Assembly (NCBI GenBank): GCA_014763615.1
Contig: JACXVB010000013.1
Span: 1 to 64,000 of the forward strand
DNA length: 64,000 nt
Source of the DNA: Sphingobacteriales bacterium
GTDB taxonomy: Bacteria > Bacteroidota > Bacteroidia > Sphingobacteriales > Sphingobacteriaceae
Reading direction: 5' to 3'
In this document: in pieces, positions 42,913 to 52,884 of the stretch
How positions within the stretch are numbered: the first letter of the stretch is position 1
Layout: each line of letters begins with the position of its first letter
The notes under the pieces: generated by a model
Databases searched by the model: none
The model's input: the letters and a program-made list of their open reading frames with translations, nothing else
Told to the model about the DNA's origin: nothing
Position numbers and translations under genes: made by a program

Positions 42913-43181
42913 GCCGCAAAAGTACGAAAGGGAACGATTATGACAAATAAAAAATTAAAATCCTTTGCTTTTTTAATGTTTAATTGATGTAAAGGATTAA
43001 TCATCAGAATATTAAATTTCAAAAAAATAGATGATAAATGGCATTTTCTATCCATCTACACCTTTAATTAGCTTTCCCACATAAAAAATAGTTTAGTGAT
43101 AGATGTAATCCGATAACGTTTTTAGTCTTTTTGCTTCTATTATTTGTGTAGAAATAAAGATTAGTGTAATTTTCACACACC

Positions 43182-45770
43182 ATGTCAAAACTAAGCGCAC
43201 AACCCAATTCAAAAGAAACCATCTTTAAAAACGAGGTAACCACCAAGTTTGATCTTTATAATAGCTTATTTCTTACTTTACCGTTTTATAGCGTAAAAAA
43301 TACAGGATTAGCTTTACCTTACTTTTTTAAACATTGTGAAGAGGGGATAGAACAGCACCTAAATCCTGAAGAGATCATATCTTCTTTTTTTTCTAAGCAA
43401 AAAGGTTTAACAGATCAACAAGAGCACATTGATTTACTATTCAGATTTATTCAATATATTGAACGTCAGGTAGTTCTATTTGATGCGGTAGAAGATGCCG
43501 CATTTTCCAAGATTACGGGTCAGGAGGAGGCTCGTTCGCTCAATAATCTGATGAATAAAGCTTTAGAGGATGAAACGCTTTATAAGCAAATTCAAGATGC
43601 ACTAAGGAAATTCAAGTTACGCCTAGTTTTAACAGCGCATCCAACGCAGTTTTATCCAGGTCCGGTTTTAGGAATCACAACAGATTTAACCGAAGCTATT
43701 AAAGAAAATGATGTCACTACCATCAATTTACTTTTACAACAATTAGGAAAAACGCCTTTTTTTAAGAAGAAAAAACCGACTCCGGTAGATGAAGCCATCA
43801 GTTTGAACTGGTATTTAGAAAATATCCTCTATCAAACAGCTTCAAAAGTTCACAATAATTTAGAAGAGGTATTTAAACTTGATTTAGGAAATCATAACTT
43901 AATTGAATTAGGTTTTTGGCCAGGCGGGGATAGAGATGGAAACCCTTTTGTAACTGCTGAAACTACTCAACAGGTTTCCGCATTTCTTAGAAAAGCATTA
44001 TTTAGATGCTATTTTCGTGATTTTAAGAACATGAAACGCCGAGTAACCTTTAATGGCGTAGAAAAATTCATGGACATTTTAGAGCGAATGATATATACCA
44101 ATGCTTTTGATTCCCATCCGGAAGAGAAGAATATCAAAGAGGAGCTTTTAACTAATCTAAGGAATATCAAAAGGGTTTTAGCTGATTATCATGATGGCTT
44201 ATTTACTGATATTGTGGATGATATGATCTGGAAAGTAAGACTTTTCGGTTGTTATTTCGCTTCATTAGATATCCGTCAGGATAGTAGGGTGCTAAGAAAC
44301 GTTTTTGAGGAGTGCATGGATACCACCGAAATTCAATTCTTGATTGCTAAAGATTATTTAAACTTTTCTGAAAAAGAAAAGATTGATTTTATCCCTTTAA
44401 AACAAACTGATTTAAAAGCATATCCAAAATTTAGCGATTTAAGTAAAGATACTTTAGATGTGATTCACCTCATCAAAAGTATGCAAGAGAAAAATGGAAA
44501 AAGAGCTTGCCACCGTTTCATTATCTCTAATTGCCAAAAAGCCTCAGATATTTTGCAATTAATGCAGCTATTTTTATGGTGCGGATGGGATTTAGAAGAT
44601 TTAGATATTGATTTTGTTCCTCTTTTTGAAACCATTGACGACTTAAAAGAGGCAGACGAAATTATGAGGAGCTTATATCAGCACCCTATCTACCAAAAGC
44701 ATTTGGAGCGCAGAAAAAATCGTCAAGTCATCATGTTAGGATTCTCTGATAGCACCAAAGATGGCGGTTACTTGATGGCCAATTGGTCTATTTATGATGC
44801 AAAATCGACCTTAACCTCAGTGGCTAGAGAAAATGGTGTCGATTTGGCATTTTTTGATGGGAGAGGAGGTCCGCCGGCAAGAGGCGGAGGTAAAACTCAT
44901 AAATTCTATGCGTCTTTTGGTAAAGATGTGGCCAATAAACAAATTCAGGTGACGGTTCAAGGACAGACCATCAGTTCTCATTTCGGGACTTTTGAAAGCT
45001 CAACCAGCAATTTAGAGCAATTGATTCATGCTGGCATCAGCTCTGCTTTAGATAAGCAAGATCGGGATACGATGGACACTGAAGAGAAGGCGTTGTTTAG
45101 CCAAATGGCCAATGTAAGCTATGAGGCTTTTATAAAATTGAGAAATCATCCTTTGTTTTTAAAATTTTTGGAAGTACAAAGCCCTTTAAAGATGTTATCA
45201 AAAATCAACATCAGTAGTAGGCCAGTGAAAAGAAATACTGATAGTGAATTAAAATTAGAAGATTTAAGAGCCATCAGTTTTGTAACTTCCTGGGGACAGT
45301 TAAAGCAGAATATTCCCGGATTTTATGGCGTGGGTACAGCATTAAAAGCCATAAAAGCAGATCATAAATGGATTGAAGCCAAAGAACTATACAAAAATTC
45401 AGGATTTTTCAAAACTGTAATAGACAACTGTATGATGTCTATGAAAAAGGCTGATTTTAGACTAACCGCCTATTTAGCAGAAGATGAGACCTTTGGCGAT
45501 TTCTGGAAGATGCTGAAAGCAGAATATGACTTAACAGAGCAATTGGTTTTAGATTTAACCAACACCTCAGTTTTAATGGAACGCTATCCAAGCGAACAAC
45601 AATCAATATCCGTTCGTGAGAAAATTACTTTGCCTTTAGTCATCATTCAACGGTATGCCATTATCAAAAGTTTATCTCCAAAAATAAATGAAGAGGAGAA
45701 AGCCATTTATCAAAAATTGATTTTAAGAACGCTATATGGAATTGTAAACGCGGCTAGAAACTCGGCTTAA
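43182..45770 (+). CDS. ppc: Phosphoenolpyruvate carboxylase
   Basis: Anaplerotic enzyme converting PEP and bicarbonate to oxaloacetate. The 862-residue protein has the catalytic His motif LTAHPTQ (H153), LGFWPGGDRDGNPFV (about 243-257), LGFSDSTKDGGYLMANWSIY (about 519-538), and late ISSRPVKRN. Two positions differ from the E. coli enzyme: Gln follows TAHPT instead of Glu, and the FHGRGG loop reads FFDGRGGPPARGGG, with D559 in place of His. Similar divergent forms appear to be usual for Bacteroidota, but I cannot verify this here. Monocistronic, about 270 bases from the tRNA gene. Confidence 0.93.
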   Translation: MSKLSAQPNSKETIFKNEVTTKFDLYNSLFLTLPFYSVKNTGLALPYFFKHCEEGIEQHLNPEEIISSFFSKQKGLTDQQEHIDLLFRFIQYIERQVVLFDAVEDAAFSKITGQEEARSLNNLMNKALEDETLYKQIQDALRKFKLRLVLTAHPTQFYPGPVLGITTDLTEAIKENDVTTINLLLQQLGKTPFFKKKKPTPVDEAISLNWYLENILYQTASKVHNNLEEVFKLDLGNHNLIELGFWPGGDRDGNPFVTAETTQQVSAFLRKALFRCYFRDFKNMKRRVTFNGVEKFMDILERMIYTNAFDSHPEEKNIKEELLTNLRNIKRVLADYHDGLFTDIVDDMIWKVRLFGCYFASLDIRQDSRVLRNVFEECMDTTEIQFLIAKDYLNFSEKEKIDFIPLKQTDLKAYPKFSDLSKDTLDVIHLIKSMQEKNGKRACHRFIISNCQKASDILQLMQLFLWCGWDLEDLDIDFVPLFETIDDLKEADEIMRSLYQHPIYQKHLERRKNRQVIMLGFSDSTKDGGYLMANWSIYDAKSTLTSVARENGVDLAFFDGRGGPPARGGGKTHKFYASFGKDVANKQIQVTVQGQTISSHFGTFESSTSNLEQLIHAGISSALDKQDRDTMDTEEKALFSQMANVSYEAFIKLRNHPLFLKFLEVQSPLKMLSKINISSRPVKRNTDSELKLEDLRAISFVTSWGQLKQNIPGFYGVGTALKAIKADHKWIEAKELYKNSGFFKTVIDNCMMSMKKADFRLTAYLAEDETFGDFWKMLKAEYDLTEQLVLDLTNTSVLMERYPSEQQSISVREKITLPLVIIQRYAIIKSLSPKINEEEKAIYQKLILRTLYGIVNAARNSA

Positions 45771-45781
45771 CTAAAATAAAG

Positions 45782-45809
45782 AGGGGAACTCATTTAGATA
45801 AGTTCCCCT
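45782..45809. terminator. Hairpin after ppc
   Basis: AGGGGAACT (45782-45790) pairs with AGTTCCCCT (45801-45809). It is 11 bases past the ppc stop. A run with several T follows only on the minus strand, so it may serve the minus-strand cold-shock gene as well. Confidence 0.6.
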
Positions 45810-45945
45810 TATATTGGAATTCATTACTTAACATAATATTAATTATAATACAAAAAGATATTAGCATTTTCAGTTCTCAAATAAACTAAACTCATAACTA
45901 ATATAATGTAAGATAAAAAACTTTATATCAACGTATTATGAATAT

Positions 45946-46401
45946 TTAAACTCGCTTAACTTTTACAGCATTTAAACCTTTCATTCCTTTTTCTAATTCA
46001 AAAGTTACACTGTCACCTTCACGGATATCATCAATCAAACCATTTACGTGAACAAAATATTTCTCTTGCGTTCCAGTTTCCTTTATGAAACCAAAACCTT
46101 TAGCATCATTAAAAAAATCTACTTTACCTTTTTTAGGAATGGTTAAATCTTCTTCTTCTTGTTTAGGTGTACCAATCTCAATAAAGCTCACATCTTGTTC
46201 TAAAGCTTTCTTCTTTTTGATCGGATCTGGCGGTGTATCTGTAATATTTCCATATTCATCTACATAAGCCATCATGTTTTCTAAACTGCCGTCAGTAGAA
46301 TTTTCTTTACGTTCTTCTCTTTTTTGCTGTTTTTCTTGTCTTTTCTTTAATCGTTTTTTTTCATTCTCCTTTTTACTAAAGGTTTCCTGTGATCTTCCCA
46401 T
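45946..46401 (-). CDS. Cold-shock domain protein with charged N-terminal extension
   Basis: A 151-residue protein. The C-terminal 65 residues form a cold-shock OB fold with RNP1 in KGFGFIKE and RNP2 in EKYFVHVNGL. The N-terminal 45 residues are extremely Lys/Arg/Glu-rich (KKENEKKRLKKRQEKQQKRE), probably a helical RNA-binding or disordered tail. It likely binds single-stranded RNA. A DEAD-box helicase gene lies 237 bases upstream on the same strand, a plausible functional partner in RNA remodelling but separately transcribed by spacing. Confidence 0.88.
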   Translation of the reverse strand: MGRSQETFSKKENEKKRLKKRQEKQQKREERKENSTDGSLENMMAYVDEYGNITDTPPDPIKKKKALEQDVSFIEIGTPKQEEEDLTIPKKGKVDFFNDAKGFGFIKETGTQEKYFVHVNGLIDDIREGDSVTFELEKGMKGLNAVKVKRV

Positions 46402-46638
46402 TCGTGTTATTAAATTGTTTCAAAATATGTGTAAGTGTTCACAGAAAAATCAAATCATGAATTAAATGAAATTGACAAAATCAACATCTTATTTCCAAAA
46501 AAATGAGCAGGTTCTATTGATACGTAGTTAAACGAATGAAATGGCAAGTAATTTGCTTTGCTCGAAAGGATTTTGCTGTGAAATATTTACAAATATACTA
46601 TAATCCAACTGAAGAAGTGGGATTCTGCTCAGATTTAT

Positions 46639-47757
46639 TTACAGCTCTATTTTTTCGAATTCGATATGTAAAGCAGATGATAATTCTTTAATTTTATCCA
46701 ACTCAGAAGGTGCCACAAAAGCCAAAGAAAAACCTTTTTTCCCTGCTCTTGCAGTTCTACCGCTCCGATGTGTGTAATAAGCCACCTGATCTGGCAATTG
46801 ATAATGCAACACATAAGCTAAATTCTCTACATCAATTCCACGGGCAGAAATATCCGTAGCAATTAATAATTGCAATCTTTTACTTTTAAATAAGCGCATC
46901 ACTCGGTCACGGTCTCGTTGACCTAAGTCTCCGTGGATAGCTTCTGCTGATACATTTTTAGCTATTAACTGCTTGGCTAAAGTTTGTGCTCCTGCTTTGG
47001 TTCGGCAAAAAATAATTCCTCTCTCATCTTTGTATTGATGTAAAAATCGAGTTAAATCATTGATTTTATCTTTGATATCGCTAATAATGTATTGATGCGA
47101 AATTTCTTGATTAATAACTTGATCTGCATTTACCTCAATTCTAAACGCATCTTCATCCATAAACTCATGAATGATTTCTTGAATCCCCGAAGGCATCGTG
47201 GCCGAAAATAACCATGTAAAGCTTTTTCCAATGGCAAAGCTTAAAATTTTATCAATATCGGCTTTAAAGCCCATACTTAACATTTCATCAGCTTCGTCTA
47301 AAACCACTGTTTTCACTGATTCTAAATTGATGGCATTACGTTCTAGCAGATCAATTAAACGACCCGGAGTAGCCACCACGATTTGTGTTGGACGTTTTAA
47401 TCGCCCTATCTGAACTTCAATTTTCTCCCCTCCGTAAATCGCTTCTGTAAAGATTTTAAGGTTAGTATATTTTGTAAACTTGAACAGTTGCTTAGCAATT
47501 TGTTGCGCCAATTCTCTGGTTGGACAAAGCACTAAAGCCTGAATTTGCCTTACTTCGGGTTTAACCCGATGTAACAAGGGTAAGCCATAAGCTGCTGTTT
47601 TTCCGGTACCTGTTTGTGCTTGGCCGATAAAATCTGTACCTTCTTGAATTAAAAATGGAATTGCTTTTTCTTGAATTTCTGTAGGTTCAAAAATCTGATT
47701 TTCTTGAAGTGCTTGTAAGAATACGTCTGATACGCCTAGATCTGAGAATGTTGCCAA
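46639..47757 (-). CDS. DEAD-box RNA helicase, core-only form
   Basis: A 372-residue helicase with all superfamily 2 motifs: Q motif near residue 29, AQTGTGKTAAYGL (motif I, about 42-54), PTRELAQQI (Ia), VLDEADEMLS (II), LFSATMP (III), IIFCRTKAGA (IV), ATDISARGID (V) and YYTHRSGRTARAG (VI, with Ser and Ala where many have Ile and Gly). The usual C-terminal RNA-binding extension is missing, so it is a core-only protein similar to RhlE-type enzymes. A role in RNA remodelling or cold adaptation is inferred from the family and the nearby cold-shock gene. Confidence 0.93.
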   Translation of the reverse strand: MATFSDLGVSDVFLQALQENQIFEPTEIQEKAIPFLIQEGTDFIGQAQTGTGKTAAYGLPLLHRVKPEVRQIQALVLCPTRELAQQIAKQLFKFTKYTNLKIFTEAIYGGEKIEVQIGRLKRPTQIVVATPGRLIDLLERNAINLESVKTVVLDEADEMLSMGFKADIDKILSFAIGKSFTWLFSATMPSGIQEIIHEFMDEDAFRIEVNADQVINQEISHQYIISDIKDKINDLTRFLHQYKDERGIIFCRTKAGAQTLAKQLIAKNVSAEAIHGDLGQRDRDRVMRLFKSKRLQLLIATDISARGIDVENLAYVLHYQLPDQVAYYTHRSGRTARAGKKGFSLAFVAPSELDKIKELSSALHIEFEKIEL

Positions 47758-47777
47758 AACTTATTTTTTTGTGTTTT

Positions 47778-47785
47778 CAAAGATA
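47778..47785 (-). promoter_or_regulatory. -7 box upstream of the DEAD-box helicase gene
   Basis: TATCTTTG on the minus strand is an exact TAnnTTTG match, with a TTTG 15 bases further upstream (47804-47801), slightly short of the usual spacing. The predicted leader is about 14 bases. Confidence 0.45.
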
Positions 47786-47837
47786 AGCTTTTAATGAAAG
47801 CAAAATTTAAAATCTATTTTTACGCTAGATTTCAATC

Positions 47838-49958
47838 ATGACAAAGCCGCTAGACGATTTTAAGAATTTTATTTATACCCAGTATTTTTCTGATGGGGTC
47901 AAAGTGACTTTAGGTGTACTCCTCCCCTCGCTCATTTTCTTTCAGTTAAATCGTTTAGAGATAGGTATCACGCTGTCTTTAGGGGCATTATGCGTGAGTA
48001 TTGCAGACAGTCCTGGCCCTTGGTTGCACCGCAAAAATGGGATGATTTATACCAATATCTTCATCTTTTTAACTGCTATCATTACCGCTTTATTAAATAA
48101 ACACGACTTTTTATTAGCTGTTGAAATTTTCACCTTGAGCTTTTTGTTCTCCATGTTCAATGTATATGGCAGCAGAGCGGCATCTGTGGGTACAGCTGCT
48201 TTATTGGTCATGATTTTGAATATCAATCCTGATAAAAGCTCCTTAAAACTATTCGAACATGGCTATTTGATTGTTGCTGGAGGCATTTGGTATTTCCTGC
48301 TCAGTACTTTGTTCTCTACACTTCGGCCTTATCGTTATGCACAACAAACTTTAGGAGAATGTATTGAGGAAATCTCTAATTACATGCGTTTAAGGGCTCG
48401 TTTTTACGATGTAGATTTTGATATCAATGAAAATTTTAGGGATTTGGTAAAGCAACAAGTAAAAGTGAATGAGCAATTAGACAATACCCGTGAAGCTTTA
48501 TTTAAAACTAGAAAACTTCTGAATGAAAGCACCAATGCAGGCCGTTTAATGATCATGATTTTTGTGGATATGGTAGATTTATTTGAACAAACCATGGCTA
48601 CACAAAATGATTATGAGACCATTAGAAAAAAATTTGGACATTTAGATATTTTACCTGCTTATGCTTTGGTTATTGAGCGAATCGCAACAGATATTGATTA
48701 TATAGGTTTTTGTTTGATACATCAGGAAAAACCTCAGAAACAAAGCATCACTATTCATGATTTAGACGCCCTAAAAGCTAAAGTTGATGCTTTAGAACAT
48801 GCTGGTGAAAGTGTATTCATCTTAAAAAGAATTCTGATTAATCTGCGAAACATTTTTTTTAAAGTGAACGACATTTTAAAGTATTTTGAAAAGGAAACTC
48901 AAGCTTTAAGAAGCGGTGCGACTTCATTAGAGTTGTCTCGTTTTGTAAACCATCAGAAGTTTGATTTAAGGCTGTTTAGAGATAACCTCAACCTCAAATC
49001 TTCAGTTTTTAAATTTTCTTTGCGCCTAGCCTTCGTGAGTATTACCGGGTTTTATGTAGGCAAGCTCTTTGCCCTCGGTCATCATAGCTATTGGATATTA
49101 TTAACCATTCTGGTGATTATGAAACCTGGATTTAGTGGTACTAAACAGAGAAATTACGAGAGGGTATTAGGTACTATCATTGGGGGAATAATAGGTGCTT
49201 TAATTTTAAGGTGGGTAACAGATGAAACCATCAAGTTTCTATTCCTGCTATTTTTTATGTTGATGACTTATAGTTTTATCCGCATTCAGTATTTGGTGAG
49301 TGTCATTTTCATGACACCCTTCATCCTCATTTTGTTTAGCTTCATCAATGTAAATACCGCTACCACCATCGCCGGAGAAAGGATTATCGATACCTTAATT
49401 GGCTCTGTTTTAGCCATTGTTTTTAGTTACTTCATCCTCCCAGATTGGGAATCGGCACAACTTAAAAATCATTTTTCTAAAATGATTAAAGCCAATCTGA
49501 ATTATTTAGAACACATTGTGATGCGCCAATCTTTATTACCCATCAATGAAACTGAATATAAATTAGCCCGAAAAGAAGTTTATGTAACCTCTGCCAACTT
49601 AGCGGCAGCTTTTCAAAGGATGATGAACGAACCAAAGAATAAGCAGCAAAATATGGATGAAATTTTAAAATTTGTAGTGCTTAATCATACCCTTTCCTCC
49701 TATTTAGCTAATTTATCAGCAAGCTTTAAAGACGGGGGACTTACAATTGGTCATCAGCAACTCAAGCTGATTAGAAAAAGTAGGTTTTATTTAGAGGAGG
49801 CATTTAAAAAGGTGAATGTGAATGAAGAATCAACTAATAATAAATTACACATTCACCTTTCTTATCAAATCGCTGATGAGCACATCACCGAACAACTGGA
49901 GCAGATTCAAAAGATCGCTTTTGAAATCCATAAAATTGCCAATCAGTTAGCTGTTTAA
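47838..49958 (+). CDS. FUSC family membrane protein (YccS/YhfK-like)
   Basis: A 706-residue inner-membrane protein with two clusters of membrane helices (about residues 20-165 and 390-540), each followed by a helical cytoplasmic domain. The second membrane block contains YWILLTILVIMKPGFSGTK and RNYERVLGTIIGGIIGALIL, the FUSC/ArAE signature shared with the AaeB aromatic acid efflux protein and YccS. Efflux of a small organic acid is the family expectation; no partner periplasmic adaptor is nearby. The gene converges on the CDGSH gene with a 4-base overlap. Confidence 0.88.
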   Translation: MTKPLDDFKNFIYTQYFSDGVKVTLGVLLPSLIFFQLNRLEIGITLSLGALCVSIADSPGPWLHRKNGMIYTNIFIFLTAIITALLNKHDFLLAVEIFTLSFLFSMFNVYGSRAASVGTAALLVMILNINPDKSSLKLFEHGYLIVAGGIWYFLLSTLFSTLRPYRYAQQTLGECIEEISNYMRLRARFYDVDFDINENFRDLVKQQVKVNEQLDNTREALFKTRKLLNESTNAGRLMIMIFVDMVDLFEQTMATQNDYETIRKKFGHLDILPAYALVIERIATDIDYIGFCLIHQEKPQKQSITIHDLDALKAKVDALEHAGESVFILKRILINLRNIFFKVNDILKYFEKETQALRSGATSLELSRFVNHQKFDLRLFRDNLNLKSSVFKFSLRLAFVSITGFYVGKLFALGHHSYWILLTILVIMKPGFSGTKQRNYERVLGTIIGGIIGALILRWVTDETIKFLFLLFFMLMTYSFIRIQYLVSVIFMTPFILILFSFINVNTATTIAGERIIDTLIGSVLAIVFSYFILPDWESAQLKNHFSKMIKANLNYLEHIVMRQSLLPINETEYKLARKEVYVTSANLAAAFQRMMNEPKNKQQNMDEILKFVVLNHTLSSYLANLSASFKDGGLTIGHQQLKLIRKSRFYLEEAFKKVNVNEESTNNKLHIHLSYQIADEHITEQLEQIQKIAFEIHKIANQLAV

Positions 49959-50179
49959 ACCTTTTTTGGAGGCAAATCAAAAGCTACTGCTTCATGCTCA
50001 AAATGCCCTTTGTGCGAGCCATCGCAGAAGGGTTTGTTTTGAGATAATCCACATCTGCAAATAGAAACTATTTCTCTACCCTGTAAATTATAAACGTTTC
50101 CATCTTTATCTACAATTTCAAAATCTCCTTGAACTTTTAATGATCCGTTGCTATTTACGGTTAGTTTTGTGGTTGCCAT
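49955..50179 (-). CDS. CDGSH iron-sulfur protein
   Basis: A 74-residue protein with the CDGSH motif: ICRCGLSQNKPFCDGSH contains the three Cys and one His that bind a labile 2Fe-2S cluster (mitoNEET type). It has no signal peptide or membrane anchor, so it should be cytoplasmic. It probably functions in redox or cluster transfer. It is 32 bases downstream of the cytochrome c-type gene and may be co-transcribed with it. Confidence 0.92.
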   Translation of the reverse strand: MATTKLTVNSNGSLKVQGDFEIVDKDGNVYNLQGREIVSICRCGLSQNKPFCDGSHKGHFEHEAVAFDLPPKKV

Positions 50180-50211
50180 ATTTAAGTTTTCTTGTTTTTA
50201 ATGAGTCATTT

Positions 50212-51210
50212 TTAATCTAACACTTTACTCGTTAATTTCTGATTATTTTTAATCATTTCTATCACCCAAATGCCTCTTAATTCTCCTTCTTTATAACCTG
50301 TAGCCTTATCTTTAGGATAAATGGATTTAATGTTAGATAAGGTATTCTTTGCGATATCCATATCCTTACTACCATGGCATTGTAAACAAGTTTTATTGGT
50401 GAGTATTGGATAATAGCCAATATTGGAATTGGACGTTGATAGGAGTTTTGGTTTTAAAGGTAAATTTTTAGCAATTGAATTTTTTACCTCCATGATATAA
50501 GCTAACTCTTCTTTGTTAGCCGCATTATTTGGATTCCTATTTTTATCTGATACTCTTCTAATTTTAGCATTAACCAATTTGCCTACACTATCTGTTATAG
50601 AAATAGCTTTAGTAGAACAAAAAGTTACTGCATTGGCTACACCTTTAGCTTTTATTGCTGCTAATAGATTTTCGCTTAAAGCAGCCTTAGCCTGCATGGC
50701 AATCTCTTTACCTTGTTCTAAAGGTTTTTCACTGGTCATGCTGTTTTTATTCATGTTTTCTTTTGATTTTTCTTCTTGCATGTGTTTTTCAAACCAACCT
50801 GGCTTTTCTATATCTTCTTGGTAAATATATGCCGCTATTTTTTTTAAATCTTCCTCGTTAAAATTCATTTTTGGCATCAAATTAAATTTCTCAATCGCCT
50901 CTGGCATTTTAGATTTTTCTGCGGATGGATTACTCACAAATGCTATTAAGTTCTTGGTAAATTCTTCTTGGGTTGTACCGCCTTTTGTATAATGACGTTT
51001 GATAGCCACCATAGGCGGTGCCATACGGTTATCCATAGCTGCATTTGGGCTGTGGCAAGTGTAGCATTTGTTCTCTATTAAAGAAGCTGCCTCACTCAAT
51101 TCTGCCTCACTAAGTTTTACGGTTTGATCTTGATTACTTGCTGTTTTATTAGTTTGCGTACAACTGTAGGCTAACACCAATAACATTGATATTATAGCGT
51201 ATTTTTTCAT
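50212..51210 (-). CDS. Lipoprotein with cytochrome c and DUF3365 domains
   Basis: A 332-residue lipoprotein (signal ISMLLVLAYSC, lipid Cys at about 17). An N-terminal c-type cytochrome domain carries C49-Y-T-C52-H53 with Met ligands downstream (MPKMNF region). After a charged linker (KHMQEEKSKENM) comes a C-terminal DUF3365-type domain with a second heme motif CLQCH near residue 278. This combination implies two covalently bound hemes and a periplasmic electron-transfer or redox-sensing role. It is upstream of the CDGSH protein gene. Confidence 0.85.
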   Translation of the reverse strand: MKKYAIISMLLVLAYSCTQTNKTASNQDQTVKLSEAELSEAASLIENKCYTCHSPNAAMDNRMAPPMVAIKRHYTKGGTTQEEFTKNLIAFVSNPSAEKSKMPEAIEKFNLMPKMNFNEEDLKKIAAYIYQEDIEKPGWFEKHMQEEKSKENMNKNSMTSEKPLEQGKEIAMQAKAALSENLLAAIKAKGVANAVTFCSTKAISITDSVGKLVNAKIRRVSDKNRNPNNAANKEELAYIMEVKNSIAKNLPLKPKLLSTSNSNIGYYPILTNKTCLQCHGSKDMDIAKNTLSNIKSIYPKDKATGYKEGELRGIWVIEMIKNNQKLTSKVLD

Positions 51211-51554
51211 AAAATTATTTTTTCTAAACTACAAAATACTTACAATTGCTCATTTAAAGAAATCTTAATTTATATTGAATCTAATCTAGGCTAGGGCTTA
51301 GGGTTACCTTTTTCAGAAAGTTGATGGGTCTGTTTAAAATCCTAAAACCTTATTGGTCAATGGAATGGCTGCTTATTTTCTCTCTTAATTTAATTAATCC
51401 TACTGAAGCACTGCCTTTCGTCCTTTCAACTTTATCATCCCGAATTCATTTCGGGGCCTCTGAAAACACTACCTTTCACCCTATGGTTACCTTTTGGACA
51501 AGAAGAAATTAGAACATAAAGCGCTTAGGTGAATCAGAATCAATCTTTAAAACA
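51211..51554. other. Intergenic stretch of 344 bases with a small palindrome
   Basis: No gene is supported. A CCGAA-TTCAT-TTCGG hairpin lies at 51439-51453 within a stretch (TCATCCCGAATTCATTTCGG) that resembles the dispersed palindromic repeats of this genome. The promoter of the cytochrome gene should lie in the first 60 bases, but no good consensus is visible. Confidence 0.5.
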
Positions 51555-52457
51555 TCAAAAATAAAGCTCATGAGCTACTTTAAAGGTATTACAATGCGCA
51601 TCCACAATATCTTTGATATCTGGCGAATAGCCCCCTCCCATACTCACCTGAACAGGAATTCCTCTGGATTGGCATGCCGCAAAAACCAACTCATCACGGT
51701 TTTTACAGCCCGTTTTAGAAAGTGCTAATTTCCCTAGTTTATCCGTCACTAATACATCCACACCTGCTAAGTAGAATACAAAATCAGGCTGAACATGAGC
51801 AAAAAGTTCAGGGAGTTGTTGAGCTAAAATAGCGAGATAGGCTTCATCTGTTAAGCCATCTTCTAAGCCCAAATCTAAATCAGAATGCTCTTTTCTAAAG
51901 GGGAAATTCTTCTCGCCATGCATGGAGAAAGTAAAGACTTTCGGATTGTTTTCAAAGATTTGTGCTGTTCCATTCCCTTGATGCACATCTAAATCAATTA
52001 TTAAAATAGAAGATGCTAAATTTTTATTTAATAGATAGTTAGCTGCTATCGCTTGATCATTCAGTAAACAAAAACCTTCACCCCAATTCGAGCCAGCATG
52101 ATGCGTTCCACCGGCCACATTAAAAGCCACACCGTATGCCATCGCATAATGACAAGCATCAATAGTCCCTTTAGCAATGCGGAGTTCACGCTCTACCAAT
52201 TGCGCCGAGAGCGGAAAACCTGTCCTCCGCTCCTCTTGATAAGATAGTTTAAGATGTTTGAGCTTCTCCCAATAGCTTTGCTCATGCGTCAGCAATACCC
52301 ATTCTTCCTCTAGTACTTCTGGAGAAAATAGATTTTTATCCTTAATCACTCCTTCATGTTTTAATTGCAGCGGAATCAGCTCATATTTCAACATCGGGAA
52401 ACGATGACCTGCAGGCAAAGGATGAGCGTAAATGGGATCAAAAGCAATTTTGAGCAT
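51555..52457 (-). CDS. Histone-deacetylase-like amidohydrolase
   Basis: A zinc-dependent deacetylase-family protein of 300 residues from the ATG at 52457, which begins MLKIAFDPIYAHPLPAGHRF; an ATG at 52478 adds seven residues. Active-site segments are NVAGGTHHAGSNWGEGFCL (the HH pair), ILIIDLDVHQGNGTA (zinc Asp and His) and FYLAGVDVL (zinc Asp). Bacterial members deacetylate acetoin-utilisation targets, polyamines or unknown amides, so the substrate is open. It is a single gene at the edge of the repeat island. Confidence 0.9.
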   Translation of the reverse strand: MLKIAFDPIYAHPLPAGHRFPMLKYELIPLQLKHEGVIKDKNLFSPEVLEEEWVLLTHEQSYWEKLKHLKLSYQEERRTGFPLSAQLVERELRIAKGTIDACHYAMAYGVAFNVAGGTHHAGSNWGEGFCLLNDQAIAANYLLNKNLASSILIIDLDVHQGNGTAQIFENNPKVFTFSMHGEKNFPFRKEHSDLDLGLEDGLTDEAYLAILAQQLPELFAHVQPDFVFYLAGVDVLVTDKLGKLALSKTGCKNRDELVFAACQSRGIPVQVSMGGGYSPDIKDIVDAHCNTFKVAHELYF

Positions 52458-52884
52458 AGCTGTTTGCTTTAACTGCAATTTTAAAGAATAGTTTAGATTT
52501 CTTTTAAAAATGATGAGTGACTAATGGTTTGTCTGCTTATTTTTTCCCTTCATTTACCCCGTCACCCTGAGCGCCAGTCTCGATTTTTATCGGGAGAGTC
52601 GAAGCCTTTTGCCTTTACGCTCATACCTTTCCGTCCCTCATTGCAGGGACTTGGCTAGTTCTTTTTTCATCCTTTTTTGATGATTTATTTGGCATTCAAG
52701 AGTGCTTCGCAATTTGCAACAGCGCAAAAGAACCAAAACGCCGCCGCTGCGGCATTTTTTATGAATGGCATCTGTTAGGTTAGCTCATCTTTGCCAAAAA
52801 TCACAAGGCGGAGTTTATGTGCTTGTTCTGCTTTTGCTGAGGCTTGATATAGATTAATCAAGAGCGTTGGAGAAGTGCTGGAGA

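Noticed and set aside
43064-43246. 60-codon minus-strand frame upstream of and overlapping ppc
   Set aside because: It overlaps the well-supported ppc start and has no recognisable features.
51321-51512. 63-codon plus-strand reading frame in the gap before the HDAC-like gene
   Set aside because: No signal peptide, no family features, and it runs through a palindromic repeat; most likely chance.
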